A program made the translations under genes and the position numbers. A stretch of DNA of 59,055 nt from Bacillus kexueae (lineage in GTDB: Bacteria > Bacillota > Bacilli > Bacillales > Aeribacillaceae): the NCBI RefSeq assembly GCF_022809095.1, contig NZ_JALAZE010000014.1, positions 1-59,055 of the forward strand. The letters are read 5' to 3'. The first letter of the stretch is position 1; each line of letters opens with the position of its first letter. Below the pieces are notes generated by a model. The model was not told where the DNA came from. It made no database searches and saw nothing but the letters and a program-made list of their open reading frames with translations. Of this stretch, positions 9,411 through 18,336 are shown in pieces.

Positions 9411-10307
9411 TTATTCTCCATAAAACCAAGATACACCGATTTCTTCCCATAGCTTATGAGCAGAAATATTTCCCTCCATCTGATCTAAGGCAATTTGTCT
9501 TCTAATTTGATTTTTCACTTCGTCATACGTAAACGTGACTCCTTCTAATATATCTTCCACGTAAACGACAACGAATTCATCATCTACTTGGATGACATTT
9601 GACCATTCGCCAACTGAAAGCTTTTCAGCCTCTTCTAAATATTGAGGAGGAACAAAGCTGCTCTCCACTTCAACATACCCTAACTCTCCCCCGTTTGAAG
9701 CAGTTAAGTTGTCTATTGATTTCTCAGCAGCTAAAGCTTCAAAGCTTGATCCACCTTTTAATTCTTCAATAATCTGCTTTGCATCACCTTCCGAGTTCAC
9801 GACGATATGGGATAACAAATACGATTTGCGAATTTCATAAAAGCCCTTATTTTCCTCGTAAAATTGCTTCATCTCTTCTTCTGGAACCTCAACATCTTTC
9901 GTTAATAACTCTTCCAATAAGATGCTATAACGGATTTGATCCTTTAATTGATCGTCTTGTTCAAACCCTTCTTCTCCAAAAGCATTGTACGTCGCTTTAA
10001 ACATCTTCAACTCACGCTCAATCGTTTCTTCTGGAACTTCGATTCCATATTTTGAAGCTAACTCTTCTACTACTTTTATATTGATCATATTTTCGAGAGT
10101 TGTTTTTCCAAACCTTTTTTCTAATTCTGCAAGCCAGTCTTGACGTGAAATCGTCGTTTCCCCAATTTCTGCAACAACTTCACCTTCAGTATGATTACTT
10201 ACAGATGTGATTTGTGAACTCTGCTTACCACTTAAAAAGTATGCAAGGGTTAAACAATTTAATACAACAAGGCCGAAGATAATGCCCCATAACGTTTTTC
10301 CATTCAT
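9411..10307 (-). CDS. yacD: Membrane-anchored PpiC-type peptidyl-prolyl isomerase (YacD-like)
   Basis: A 298-residue parvulin/SurA-type protein. Residues about 6-26 form one hydrophobic segment (IIFGLVVLNCLTLAYFL), so it is probably anchored in the membrane with the rest outside. A SurA_N-like helical part is followed by a PpiC domain (about 150-245) with the typical GGELGYVE and final strand. It is related to the foldase PrsA but has no clear lipobox (VLNC lacks the usual A/G before Cys). It follows hslO, the position of B. subtilis yacD. The client proteins are unknown. Confidence 0.9.
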   Translation of the reverse strand: MNGKTLWGIIFGLVVLNCLTLAYFLSGKQSSQITSVSNHTEGEVVAEIGETTISRQDWLAELEKRFGKTTLENMINIKVVEELASKYGIEVPEETIERELKMFKATYNAFGEEGFEQDDQLKDQIRYSILLEELLTKDVEVPEEEMKQFYEENKGFYEIRKSYLLSHIVVNSEGDAKQIIEELKGGSSFEALAAEKSIDNLTASNGGELGYVEVESSFVPPQYLEEAEKLSVGEWSNVIQVDDEFVVVYVEDILEGVTFTYDEVKNQIRRQIALDQMEGNISAHKLWEEIGVSWFYGE

Positions 10308-10336
10308 TTTCTCCAGCTCCCTTACGTCTCCATCTC

Positions 10337-11218
10337 TTACTTTTTCGCTGATTCTTTTAACGCTTCTAAATCTTCTTTTGTAAACTGATATTTTTCATTA
10401 CAGAAGTGGCATTGTGCTTCCGCTTTTCCATCTTCATCAATCATATCCTGTATCTCTTTAGCCCCTAGGCCAATAATTCCACTTTCAAATCGCTCTCTCG
10501 AACATTGACATTGGAATTTTACAGGCATTTTATCAATGATTTTCACGTTATCCTTACCTAAGACTTCTTCTAAGATCTCCTCTGGCGTAAGACCTTTTTG
10601 AATTAACTTAGAAATGGGTTCTATCTTACTTAAGCGTTGCTCAATCGCAGTAATCGTTGCATCATCTGTTCCAGGCATTAATTGAATAATGAACCCTCCA
10701 GCCGCAAGGATGCTATTATCTGGATTGACAAGTACTCCTACACCGACTGATGAAGGTACTTGCTCTGAAGATACTAGGTAATAAGTAAAGTCATCTCCTA
10801 ATTCTCCTGAAACAATTGGTACTTGACCGGTAAAATGTTCACGTAAGCCTAAATCTTTCACAATGGTTAAAGTTCCATTTGTTCCAACTGCTCGTGCTAC
10901 ATCTAACTTCCCTTGACTATTTAAATCAAAATGAGTTTGAGGGTTTGTCACATAGCCACGCACTTCACCTTTGGAATTGGCATCAACTAAAATAATGCCA
11001 ATTGGGCCGCCACCTTCAACTTTAATTGTGAGCTTTTCCTCTCCTTTTAGCATCGAACCTAGCATCACGCCCGCAGTCATAGCACGTCCTAACGCGGCAG
11101 ATGCAGTCGGCCATGTATAATGTCTTCTTTGGGCCTCGCTCACCGTTTCAGTCGTTTTTACTGCGTACGCTCTAACTTGGCCATTAAAAGCTAATGATTT
11201 TACTAAGTAGTCCTTCAT
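10337..11218 (-). CDS. hslO: Redox-regulated chaperone Hsp33
   Basis: Cytosolic holdase activated by disulfide formation and zinc release under oxidative stress. The C-terminal redox switch is visible as CQC (in [10 protein letters not shown]) and CHFC, the CxC...CxxC zinc pattern. N-terminal [18 protein letters not shown] is the family start. I chose the ATG at 11218, preceded by AAAGGAG, rather than the in-frame codon at 11248 inside coaX. 293 residues. It directly follows coaX and probably shares its transcript. Confidence 0.96.
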   Translation of the reverse strand: MKDYLVKSLAFNGQVRAYAVKTTETVSEAQRRHYTWPTASAALGRAMTAGVMLGSMLKGEEKLTIKVEGGGPIGIILVDANSKGEVRGYVTNPQTHFDLNSQGKLDVARAVGTNGTLTIVKDLGLREHFTGQVPIVSGELGDDFTYYLVSSEQVPSSVGVGVLVNPDNSILAAGGFIIQLMPGTDDATITAIEQRLSKIEPISKLIQKGLTPEEILEEVLGKDNVKIIDKMPVKFQCQCSRERFESGIIGLGAKEIQDMIDEDGKAEAQCHFCNEKYQFTKEDLEALKESAKK

Positions 11219-11222
11219 GATG

Positions 11223-11996
11223 TTACTCCTTTCCAACGTTACGTTCATAAATGAGTTGTAACCCCTTTAAAGTTAAGAACGGATCAACAATATCAATAAT
11301 GTCTGATTCCCTCGCAATTAAAGTCGCTAATCCCCCCGTTGCAATGACAGTAGGTTCCTCATTCGCTTGCTCTTTCATTCGAGAAACGATGCCTTCAACC
11401 TGTCCGACATACCCGTATAGAATACCCGATTGCATAGCACTAACTGTATTTTTGCCAATAATGTCATCTGGCCTTACAATCTCAATTCGCGGTAATTTAG
11501 CAGCTCGTGAATATAATGCTTCGGTGGAAATATTAATTCCCGGGGCAATCGCTCCACCCATATATTGTTTATCTTCGTTTATATAGCAATACGTTGTAGC
11601 CGTACCAAAATCGACGATGATTAATGGACCACCGTACAAATGAATTCCCGCAACAGCATTTACAATTCGGTCTGCTCCAACTTCCTTTGGATTGTCGTAT
11701 TTAATGTTAAGACCTGTTTTAATACCTGGTCCCACAACTAAAGGCTTTAAGTGAAAGTATTTCTGACACATTCTCTCTAGCGCAAACATGATTGGTGGTA
11801 CAACGGATGAAATAATAATACCCTTGATGTCAGCAAAAGTTAAAGAAACATGCTCAAACAAAGATTTGATTAACATACCAAATTCGTCTTCTGTTTTATT
11901 TCGACTTGTTTCAATACGCCAATGATGCTTTAATTCTTCTTTTTCATAAACACCAATTACAGTATTTGTATTTCCTACATCCAAGACTAAAATCAT
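11223..11996 (-). CDS. coaX: Type III pantothenate kinase
   Basis: First step of coenzyme A synthesis: phosphorylates pantothenate. ASKHA-fold signatures: [15 protein letters not shown] at the N terminus, [12 protein letters not shown], and [13 protein letters not shown] in the middle; 257 residues, normal for CoaX. The stop lies 4 nt before hslO. Its AAGGTG ribosome-binding site overlaps the end of a possible 41-codon upstream ORF (12003-12128). Confidence 0.96.
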   Translation of the reverse strand: MILVLDVGNTNTVIGVYEKEELKHHWRIETSRNKTEDEFGMLIKSLFEHVSLTFADIKGIIISSVVPPIMFALERMCQKYFHLKPLVVGPGIKTGLNIKYDNPKEVGADRIVNAVAGIHLYGGPLIIVDFGTATTYCYINEDKQYMGGAIAPGINISTEALYSRAAKLPRIEIVRPDDIIGKNTVSAMQSGILYGYVGQVEGIVSRMKEQANEEPTVIATGGLATLIARESDIIDIVDPFLTLKGLQLIYERNVGKE

Positions 11997-12002
11997 GTGA
12001 CA

Positions 12003-12128
12003 TCACCTTTTTTTCTTTTTATTCAAGGCTGTTTTCGTATACATTGTTGCATCTAAAACAACTGGTAGACTCTTCGCCATTTTTCCAGCCATCGGCACAA
12101 AACCTTTACTTGAATTCCATAGCAACAT
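12003..12128 (-). CDS. Possible small ORF, 41 residues, upstream of coaX
   Basis: An open frame beginning MLLWNSSKGFVPMAGKMAK and ending in a lysine run, KKKKR. It ends six bases before the coaX ATG, and the coaX ribosome-binding site overlaps its last codons, a geometry that would allow translational coupling. I do not recognise the protein, and there is no strong Shine-Dalgarno before the first ATG; internal ATGs at 12092 and 12080 are alternatives. It may be chance. Confidence 0.25.
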   Translation of the reverse strand: MLLWNSSKGFVPMAGKMAKSLPVVLDATMYTKTALNKKKKR

Positions 12129-12136
12129 ACTTATAG

Positions 12137-12170
12137 AAAAGAGCCTTTTAAAATTTTGCCTAAAATGCTC
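12137..12170 (-). terminator. Terminator-like hairpin in the coaX leader
   Basis: On the minus strand GAGC plus a T/A-rich stem closes to GCTC followed by TTTTC. It lies beyond the ftsH terminator and repeat copy 2, so it is not the ftsH terminator; it could attenuate transcripts entering coaX-hslO. Nothing else is recognisable in 12171-12311. Confidence 0.35.
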
Positions 12171-12311
12171 TATACATACCTAGATTTCACCATTTGACTC
12201 TCTTAAAAATCATCATATCATAAAACCGCTGACATAGTATGCAGTTCCATCCAATAAAACAACGGTACGATCTTTACTCCCCTTGTTCACAAAACCATTA
12301 AAAGATGATGA

Positions 12312-12445
12312 GAAAAGCGCAAAGCGCAAGTCCTTAGGCGAAGGGCGCTGGAGGACCTGTGCTGATGGCGCTTGGAGCTAGACACCAAAAAAACGGTAAA
12401 GAGAATACGTTAACACTTTATTGAACGTAAACTTTCTGTAACGAT
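12312..12445 (+). repeat. Repeat family B, copy 2 (beyond ftsH terminator), internally deleted
   Basis: Begins GAAAAGCGCAAAGCGCAAGT and ends TTTCTGTAACGATG at the ftsH terminator. About 45 nt of the central stem region present in full copies (GCGAGGAGGCTTCCG onward) is missing, joining GGACCTGT directly to GCTGATGGCGC. Confidence 0.92.
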
Positions 12446-12482
12446 GAAAAAGCCGCCAATTAGAAAATCTAATCGGCGGCCT
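12446..12482 (-). terminator. ftsH terminator
   Basis: On the minus strand GGCCGCCGATTAG pairs with CTAATTGGCGGCT and is followed by TTTTTC, just after the ftsH stop. Repeat copy 2 starts at the T run. Confidence 0.9.
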
Positions 12483-12495
12483 CCAATCATTCAAA

Positions 12496-14436
12496 TTAGG
12501 ATTCTTTATTCTCCTCTTCTTGAGAAGAATCTTCTTTTTTCGGTTGAATGTTTACACGTACGTCTTCATTCGATTTTTCTTCGTCACGAGCTGAGATGGT
12601 TACTTCTGCCGAGCGCTCTGGCAGTTTTCCCTTTTCAACTAAATGCTTAATTTGTTCTGCATCTAGCGTTTCAACTTCTAATAACGTCTTCGCTACTAGC
12701 TCTAGCTTTTGACGATTTTCAGTTAATAGCGTCTTCGCACGCTCGTAACAATCTTTAATAATGCGTTGGATTTCTAAGTCAATTTCGTATGCAATGGCAT
12801 CACTGTAGTTTTGCTCACTTTGAATGTCGCGACCTAGGAAGACTTGACCTTGCGAGCTTCCAAATTGAAGTGGTCCCAGTTTATCAGACATTCCAAACTC
12901 AGTAACCATACGACGCGCAATCCCTGTTGCACGCTGGAAGTCATTGTGAGCACCTGTACTCACTTCACCAAATACAATTTCTTCTGCAACTCGCCCACCT
13001 AAAAGACCTGTAATCTTATCTAGCAACTCTGGTTTTGTCATAAAGTAACGGTCTTCTTTCGGTAGCATTACGGCATAACCCCCCGCTTGACCACGAGGAA
13101 CAATGGTTACTTTATGTACCATTTCAGCTTCATCCAGCACAAGTCCAATAATGGTATGTCCCGCTTCATGATAGGCAACAATGTTTCGCTCTTTTTCAGA
13201 TACAACACGGCTTTTCTTCGCCGGACCTGCAATGACACGATCTGTAGCCTCATCAATATCTTCCATGTCAATTAACTTCTTATTTTGACGAGCCGCAACT
13301 AGCGCAGCTTCGTTTAATAAGTTTTCAAGATCAGCACCTGAGAAACCAGGCGTTCGCATAGCAATACTCTTTAAATTTACTGACTCATCTAATGGTTTAT
13401 TTCGAGCATGTACTTTAAGAACTGCTTCACGTCCGTTTACATCAGGTCGGTCAACTGTAATCTGGCGATCAAATCGACCTGGACGCAATAATGCAGGGTC
13501 TAAAATGTCCGGACGGTTCGTAGCTGCAATGATAATAATCCCTTCATTAGCACTAAATCCATCCATTTCAACAAGTAACTGGTTCAACGTTTGTTCACGC
13601 TCATCGTGTCCTCCGCCTAAACCAGCTCCACGTTGACGACCGACAGCATCGATTTCGTCAATGAAAATGATACATGGAGCATTCTTCTTCGCATTCTCAA
13701 ATAAGTCTCGAACACGGGATGCACCGACACCGACAAACATTTCAACGAAGTCAGAACCACTAATAGAGAAAAACGGTACCCCAGCTTCTCCTGCTACAGC
13801 TCGAGCTAATAACGTTTTACCGGTACCTGGAGGACCAACTAACAAAACTCCTTTTGGAATACGAGCTCCAAGCTCAGAGAATTTACGAGGGTCCTTTAAG
13901 AACTCTACGACCTCTACAAGCTCAGCTTTTTCTTCATCTGCGCCTGCAACATCTTTAAATTTCACTTTCTTCTTCTCTTCGCTATAGAGCTTTGCTTTAC
14001 TCTTACCGAAGTTCATCACACGACTTCCGCCGCCTTGCGCTTGATTTAATAAGAAGAAGAAAAGGATAAAGATGATGATGAATGGGATGATAGACGTTAA
14101 GAAAGCTACCCATCCATTCGTATCCTCAGCTTGCACATACGTTACATCTGTTTTAGAAAAAGAATCGTTAATTTGTGCAAGGGCATCTTCACCAGATATA
14201 TACGTTAAAAAGTACTGGTCTTCTTCATACCCTTCTAGCTGACCTCTAACTTCCCAAACCCCTCTTACAGGTTGTAGCGTTATATTTTCAACATCTCCGC
14301 TCTCTAATTTAGAAACGAAGGTGCTAAAGGTCATTTGTTCAGGCTTCTGAGCTCCACCTTGAAAGAAGCTTACGACTCCTATTACAACTAAAAAGATCAA
14401 TAAATAAAATATTGTATTACGGAAGATCCGATTCAT
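12496..14436 (-). CDS. ftsH: ATP-dependent zinc metalloprotease FtsH
   Basis: Membrane AAA+ protease for membrane-protein quality control; in B. subtilis also needed for sporulation and stress responses. Order: first membrane segment (about 7-24), extracytoplasmic loop, second segment with [18 protein letters not shown] domain with Walker [16 protein letters not shown], Walker [12 protein letters not shown], second region of homology RPGRFDR, then zinc motif HEAGH and a protease domain. The C-terminal tail is highly charged ([13 protein letters not shown]). 646 residues. It follows hprT as in other Bacillus. Confidence 0.98.
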   Translation of the reverse strand: MNRIFRNTIFYLLIFLVVIGVVSFFQGGAQKPEQMTFSTFVSKLESGDVENITLQPVRGVWEVRGQLEGYEEDQYFLTYISGEDALAQINDSFSKTDVTYVQAEDTNGWVAFLTSIIPFIIIFILFFFLLNQAQGGGSRVMNFGKSKAKLYSEEKKKVKFKDVAGADEEKAELVEVVEFLKDPRKFSELGARIPKGVLLVGPPGTGKTLLARAVAGEAGVPFFSISGSDFVEMFVGVGASRVRDLFENAKKNAPCIIFIDEIDAVGRQRGAGLGGGHDEREQTLNQLLVEMDGFSANEGIIIIAATNRPDILDPALLRPGRFDRQITVDRPDVNGREAVLKVHARNKPLDESVNLKSIAMRTPGFSGADLENLLNEAALVAARQNKKLIDMEDIDEATDRVIAGPAKKSRVVSEKERNIVAYHEAGHTIIGLVLDEAEMVHKVTIVPRGQAGGYAVMLPKEDRYFMTKPELLDKITGLLGGRVAEEIVFGEVSTGAHNDFQRATGIARRMVTEFGMSDKLGPLQFGSSQGQVFLGRDIQSEQNYSDAIAYEIDLEIQRIIKDCYERAKTLLTENRQKLELVAKTLLEVETLDAEQIKHLVEKGKLPERSAEVTISARDEEKSNEDVRVNIQPKKEDSSQEEENKES

Positions 14437-14537
14437 TCCTTACCTCCTCCCACAGTCACACAAACATAGTCAATTATAGTCAATAGTATCATAGAAAATC
14501 ATGCCAATACAACCAATTACCTCTTGTGATAAAGCGA

Positions 14538-15083
14538 TTACTCACTTTTTTGATATACTTCTGGTTTTAGCACACCGATGAACGGAAGATTACGATACTT
14601 TTCTGCGTAATCAAGGCCGTAACCTACGACGAACGCATCTGGAACTTCAAAGCCAACGAAATCTGCTTCAATATCCGCTTTACGTCCACTTGGCTTGTCT
14701 AATAATGTGACAATTTTAATGGACTTTGCTTTTCGATAACGGAAAAGCTCGACTAAATAACTTAATGTAAGACCACTATCGATAATATCTTCAATAATTA
14801 AGATATCTCGTCCTTCTACAGATGTATCTAAATCTTTAATAATCTTTACCTCGCCTGTTGAAACTGTTTGATTGCCATAGCTAGATACATCCATAAAGTC
14901 CATTTCCAAGTATGTATTCATGTGTTTTAAAAGATCTCCCATAAAAGGCATTGCTCCTTTTAAAACACCTACCGCAAGAGGAAATTTATCTTTGTACTCC
15001 TCTGTTAGTGCGGCACCTAACTCTTTTGCTTTTGTTTGAATTTCTTCTTCAGAAATCAAAACTTTTTCAATATCGTTTAACAT
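14538..15083 (-). CDS. hprT: Hypoxanthine-guanine phosphoribosyltransferase
   Basis: Salvages hypoxanthine and guanine to IMP and GMP using PRPP. The PRPP-binding loop is [14 protein letters not shown] and the hood contains DVSSYG; 181 residues, normal. The start is a strong ATG after AGGAGG. It lies between tilS and ftsH, the conserved tilS-hprT-ftsH order; in B. subtilis HprT and TilS also co-activate ftsH transcription (reported). Confidence 0.97.
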   Translation of the reverse strand: MLNDIEKVLISEEEIQTKAKELGAALTEEYKDKFPLAVGVLKGAMPFMGDLLKHMNTYLEMDFMDVSSYGNQTVSTGEVKIIKDLDTSVEGRDILIIEDIIDSGLTLSYLVELFRYRKAKSIKIVTLLDKPSGRKADIEADFVGFEVPDAFVVGYGLDYAEKYRNLPFIGVLKPEVYQKSE

Positions 15084-15104
15084 TCTTTTGTTCCTCCTAG
15101 AAGA

Positions 15105-16496
15105 TCATTGCTCTTTATATTGTAATACAATGTAAGATTGATTGGTAATGTCAAATACCTCAAAATTAGACTTTTTTAATAATGGAATCCAAATAATATT
15201 GCCATTACCATCTTCAATAATCGGCCAGATTTCTCGTTCTTGCTTCGGTATCTTCTTATCAATATAAATATCTTTTACTTTTTTTGTACCGTTCATGCCT
15301 TTAACTTTGATTTTGTCACCTGTTCGTCTTGTACGTACTCGTAAAGGCTCCTTTAGCAAGTGTCTTGGTAAATAAAAAACCTCTTCAGTACTATACGAAG
15401 GAACACCTTCAAAGGTTTCACAAATAATTTTTTTACCATTTGGCAACATTATTTCCCCTGGAATTGATAAATGGAACTCGAAGGGCTGAGGTTTAAACTG
15501 ATCAAATGTTAAAATTAAACGATCATACGAACGGAACGCTTTTAAACCTAGCGGGAGGTCCATCATACTTGAAGGATGAGATTGATGCATCAATCCTTTT
15601 AGATGCTCGATATGAATCGAAGAAAAGGCGGGAGAACGCTGGCCAGCGAAAAGATAGTTTAATATTAGATGAATCCCCCTCCTTTGTAAAGGTGGAGCAA
15701 GTTCAAGAAACTCACCAATGTTAATCACTACCTCATTGCTTGTTTGCCTTTCCAATACTTTATTCATTTTTTGCTTCGTTAATTCCTCTAAAAAATGCTC
15801 ATCTTCTTCAAGAATTTCACTAAAATATTGAAAATGTTGATGAACTTGAGGATTTTCGTTCTTTAAATGTGGCAATACATACTTCCGGAACCGATTCCTT
15901 GTATACGTGTCCGATTCATTACTAGGATCCATTTTAGGGTCCAATCCATTCTCAAGACAGTAGTTCAGTATATCCTGTTTCGTCACCTGAAGAAGCGGAC
16001 GGACAATATATCCGGTAGAAAATCGCCTCTTCTCCGGGATACCTGCTAATCCTTTGCCTACCGTCCCTCTTACAAGTCGCATGAGGACTGTTTCAATTTG
16101 ATCATCACCGTGATGACCTAATGCCAACAAATTTGCACGGTACTCTACCATCACTTCTTGAAAAAAATGATACCGACATTCTCTAGCCGCTTCTTGCTTG
16201 TTTAGCTTCTGTTCAGTGGCAAATCGTTGTACATCTATTTGTTTTGCCACACATGGTATGGAAAGCGAGGAACAAAAATGTTGTACATATTCCATTTCTT
16301 CCTCTGATTGACGTCCTCTAAACATGTGGTCAACATGAGCAGCAACGATGTTAATCGAAAGTGTTTCTCTCAATCTGTATAAAATATGTAACAAAGCGAG
16401 GGAATCCGGCCCCCCTGATACACCAACCACTACAGTTGATTTAGGGGGGATAAGTGACATCTTTTCTATCCGTTTTTTAATTCTCTCATACATCAT
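15105..16496 (-). CDS. tilS: tRNA(Ile)-lysidine synthetase
   Basis: Modifies the CAU anticodon of a minor tRNA-Ile to lysidine so that it reads AUA; essential. The N-terminal PP-loop ATP pyrophosphatase motif is VVGVSGGPDSLALLHIL, followed by AAHVDHMFRG and LALGHHGDDQIETVLMRL, then a TilS substrate-binding domain and C-terminal domain (VRTRRTGDKIKVKGMNGTKK). 463 residues. Two ATGs occur in tandem at the start. Confidence 0.96.
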   Translation of the reverse strand: MMYERIKKRIEKMSLIPPKSTVVVGVSGGPDSLALLHILYRLRETLSINIVAAHVDHMFRGRQSEEEMEYVQHFCSSLSIPCVAKQIDVQRFATEQKLNKQEAARECRYHFFQEVMVEYRANLLALGHHGDDQIETVLMRLVRGTVGKGLAGIPEKRRFSTGYIVRPLLQVTKQDILNYCLENGLDPKMDPSNESDTYTRNRFRKYVLPHLKNENPQVHQHFQYFSEILEEDEHFLEELTKQKMNKVLERQTSNEVVINIGEFLELAPPLQRRGIHLILNYLFAGQRSPAFSSIHIEHLKGLMHQSHPSSMMDLPLGLKAFRSYDRLILTFDQFKPQPFEFHLSIPGEIMLPNGKKIICETFEGVPSYSTEEVFYLPRHLLKEPLRVRTRRTGDKIKVKGMNGTKKVKDIYIDKKIPKQEREIWPIIEDGNGNIIWIPLLKKSNFEVFDITNQSYIVLQYKEQ

Positions 16497-16594
16497 ACTT
16501 CACATCACTTTTTGAGTCTTACTGTTTTATCGTATCACTCTTTCCCGAACTTCTGCAAAAAGAGAGACGCCTTGTCATCAATTTATCATAACTC

Positions 16595-17557
16595 TTACAA
16601 TAAATGCGTGAAAACGTATAGTGAATATAAGAATGCGATGAATACGAGAATAAATACAGTTTCAAAAAAGCCGCTGCTTTTCTTTTTCCGCTGTTTTTTA
16701 TACTGCTTGCGATTTACCTGCACCTTTCCTTTTGCACGCTGTTCCTTTTCATCGGCTATCACGTCAATTATTTCTCGCCTCATAATTAAAGCTGATGAAT
16801 AAGAGTTACTGATTGCCTTATATAAAATAGACTTCCGCTTCCGTAAATAAGGATGACTGTCAATCATCGAAACAATCTTTTCTTTTCCTTTACCGTCCTT
16901 TGAAAAACGCTTCGGGTATACTGCATTAATCATTATCATTGAAACAGCAAATAAATCGTAGCTTGGCTCTGCTCTTCTCGTTCCACACTCCCAATAGCCT
17001 CGATCAAAAAACTCCGTGAATTCCTTTATCGACCTCCCTATACGCGTTGTCCCCCCCACATCGATGCAACGAACTTTAGCAGGTGGATACGATACGATTA
17101 AATTATCTGGTTTTAAATCTCCAAACACCCAACCATTACGATGCAAGTTCTCTAAATCATTAAGGAGCTGCAAAATTAAAATGTCAATCCACTCTACTCC
17201 TCTTTTTTGTACGAATGAAATGAAATGTTCTCCTTTTATATATTCCATTACATAAAACGGAATCGTTTTCTTTAACAAAGGATGTTCATAATCATCAACA
17301 TCGATTAAAGAAGGCCCAAGATCAGAACCTTGGGCCTCGGCTAACTTTTTTAACACATTTACTTCTGACGTAATTCCAGCGCTGTTCTCACTGATCTTTA
17401 GTGCTACGTATCCGTTCGAATTCCGAGCTAAATAGACTTCCCCTACAGCCCCTTTCCCCAATAAACGCTCAATTTCATATGAATGGCGGTGCCACTTCCC
17501 CTTTATGATTGTTCCAGCAGATAGGTTACAATTGCTGTTCATCGGCATGCTTCTCAT
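16595..17557 (-). CDS. yabT: Membrane Ser/Thr protein kinase (YabT-like)
   Basis: A Hanks-type kinase of about 320 residues with one C-terminal membrane segment (FETVFILVFIAFLYSLYVF). Kinase motifs: glycine loop LLGKGAVGEVYLA, lysine in YVALKIS, catalytic loop WVFGDLKPDNLIV (GD instead of RD) and CIDVGG where DFG is usual. A basic stretch (RKQYKKQRKKK) precedes the membrane segment, which fits the DNA-binding role reported for B. subtilis YabT, active in sporulation. The start overlaps the yabS end; several in-frame starts lie at 17560-17542. Confidence 0.9.
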   Translation of the reverse strand: MRSMPMNSNCNLSAGTIIKGKWHRHSYEIERLLGKGAVGEVYLARNSNGYVALKISENSAGITSEVNVLKKLAEAQGSDLGPSLIDVDDYEHPLLKKTIPFYVMEYIKGEHFISFVQKRGVEWIDILILQLLNDLENLHRNGWVFGDLKPDNLIVSYPPAKVRCIDVGGTTRIGRSIKEFTEFFDRGYWECGTRRAEPSYDLFAVSMIMINAVYPKRFSKDGKGKEKIVSMIDSHPYLRKRKSILYKAISNSYSSALIMRREIIDVIADEKEQRAKGKVQVNRKQYKKQRKKKSSGFFETVFILVFIAFLYSLYVFTHLL

Positions 17558-18257
17558 CAAGTAAATACTCCCGTAATGAACGTTTTTTCTTGAAGCTTTG
17601 TGAAGCCTCTCTAATCGCTGGTCCAGTAGGGGTAATTCCGCCCGTTGTTAACTTAGGGAATATCGATGAAATGGACTCTAATTTTGGTGTCCAATCAAGT
17701 ATGCGTTCAACATCTTTCTTTTTCCCCGGAAATACATGCAAGGAAAATTGATTTTGTCCAATTCTTGAATTTAAACTAATCGCTAAATCTAATAACGCTT
17801 CTTTTACAGTTGGTAATTTAGGTCCCATACTCGCGCTCATATCAACAAGAATCAAAATTTCAAGATTAACCGTTTCACCTAATTCATCAACAACTTCCAT
17901 CACTTCACCACGCTCCTCAGGTGGTAGTTCTTCAATGGAAGCTTTCCCGAGAATTTGTCGTAACTCCTGATTTACAACCCCTTGTAACGTTTGAGTCATC
18001 GCTTGTCGCGTAACCATTTGTACTGTTTGAGACAATTGATGGGAATAGACGATTTGACTCACTCCACCTCCAGACACAGCAATTCCTTCGATTTCGGACA
18101 TTGCTTCTTGATCAATAACCTTTTCATCAACTATCCCAATAACATTCACCGTAATTCCTTGCTCTTTGGCTAATGCGGCCATCGCAATTGGATCTTCCCC
18201 TTTATTCGAACAACCATCGGTTAACAACAAAATTTGCTTTAACGTTCCTTTTTTCAT
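17526..18257 (-). CDS. yabS: von Willebrand factor A-domain protein (YabS-like)
   Basis: A 243-residue protein with vWA features: ILLLTDGCSNKGEDP near the N terminus and a second metal-site-like segment LVDMSASMGPKLPTVKEAL in the C-terminal half, followed by TTGGITPTGPAIREA. No signal peptide. It lies between spoIIE and yabT and overlaps yabT by about 30 bp, as in B. subtilis. The biochemical role is unknown; co-transcription with a sporulation kinase suggests a mother-cell or forespore function. Confidence 0.88.
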   Translation of the reverse strand: MKKGTLKQILLLTDGCSNKGEDPIAMAALAKEQGITVNVIGIVDEKVIDQEAMSEIEGIAVSGGGVSQIVYSHQLSQTVQMVTRQAMTQTLQGVVNQELRQILGKASIEELPPEERGEVMEVVDELGETVNLEILILVDMSASMGPKLPTVKEALLDLAISLNSRIGQNQFSLHVFPGKKKDVERILDWTPKLESISSIFPKLTTGGITPTGPAIREASQSFKKKRSLREYLLDEKHADEQQL

Positions 18258-18336
18258 TTCAACCCCTCCTCATTAGTGTGCGTATTACCATCCTCGCCAC
18301 ATCGGAGGGGAAATATACGAATCTAGTTTGAACATA

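Noticed and set aside
16595-17557. yabT as a pseudokinase because DFG and HRD are altered
   Set aside because: The glycine loop, lysine, catalytic Asp in GDLKPDN and DVGG Asp are all present, and B. subtilis YabT with similar changes is active.
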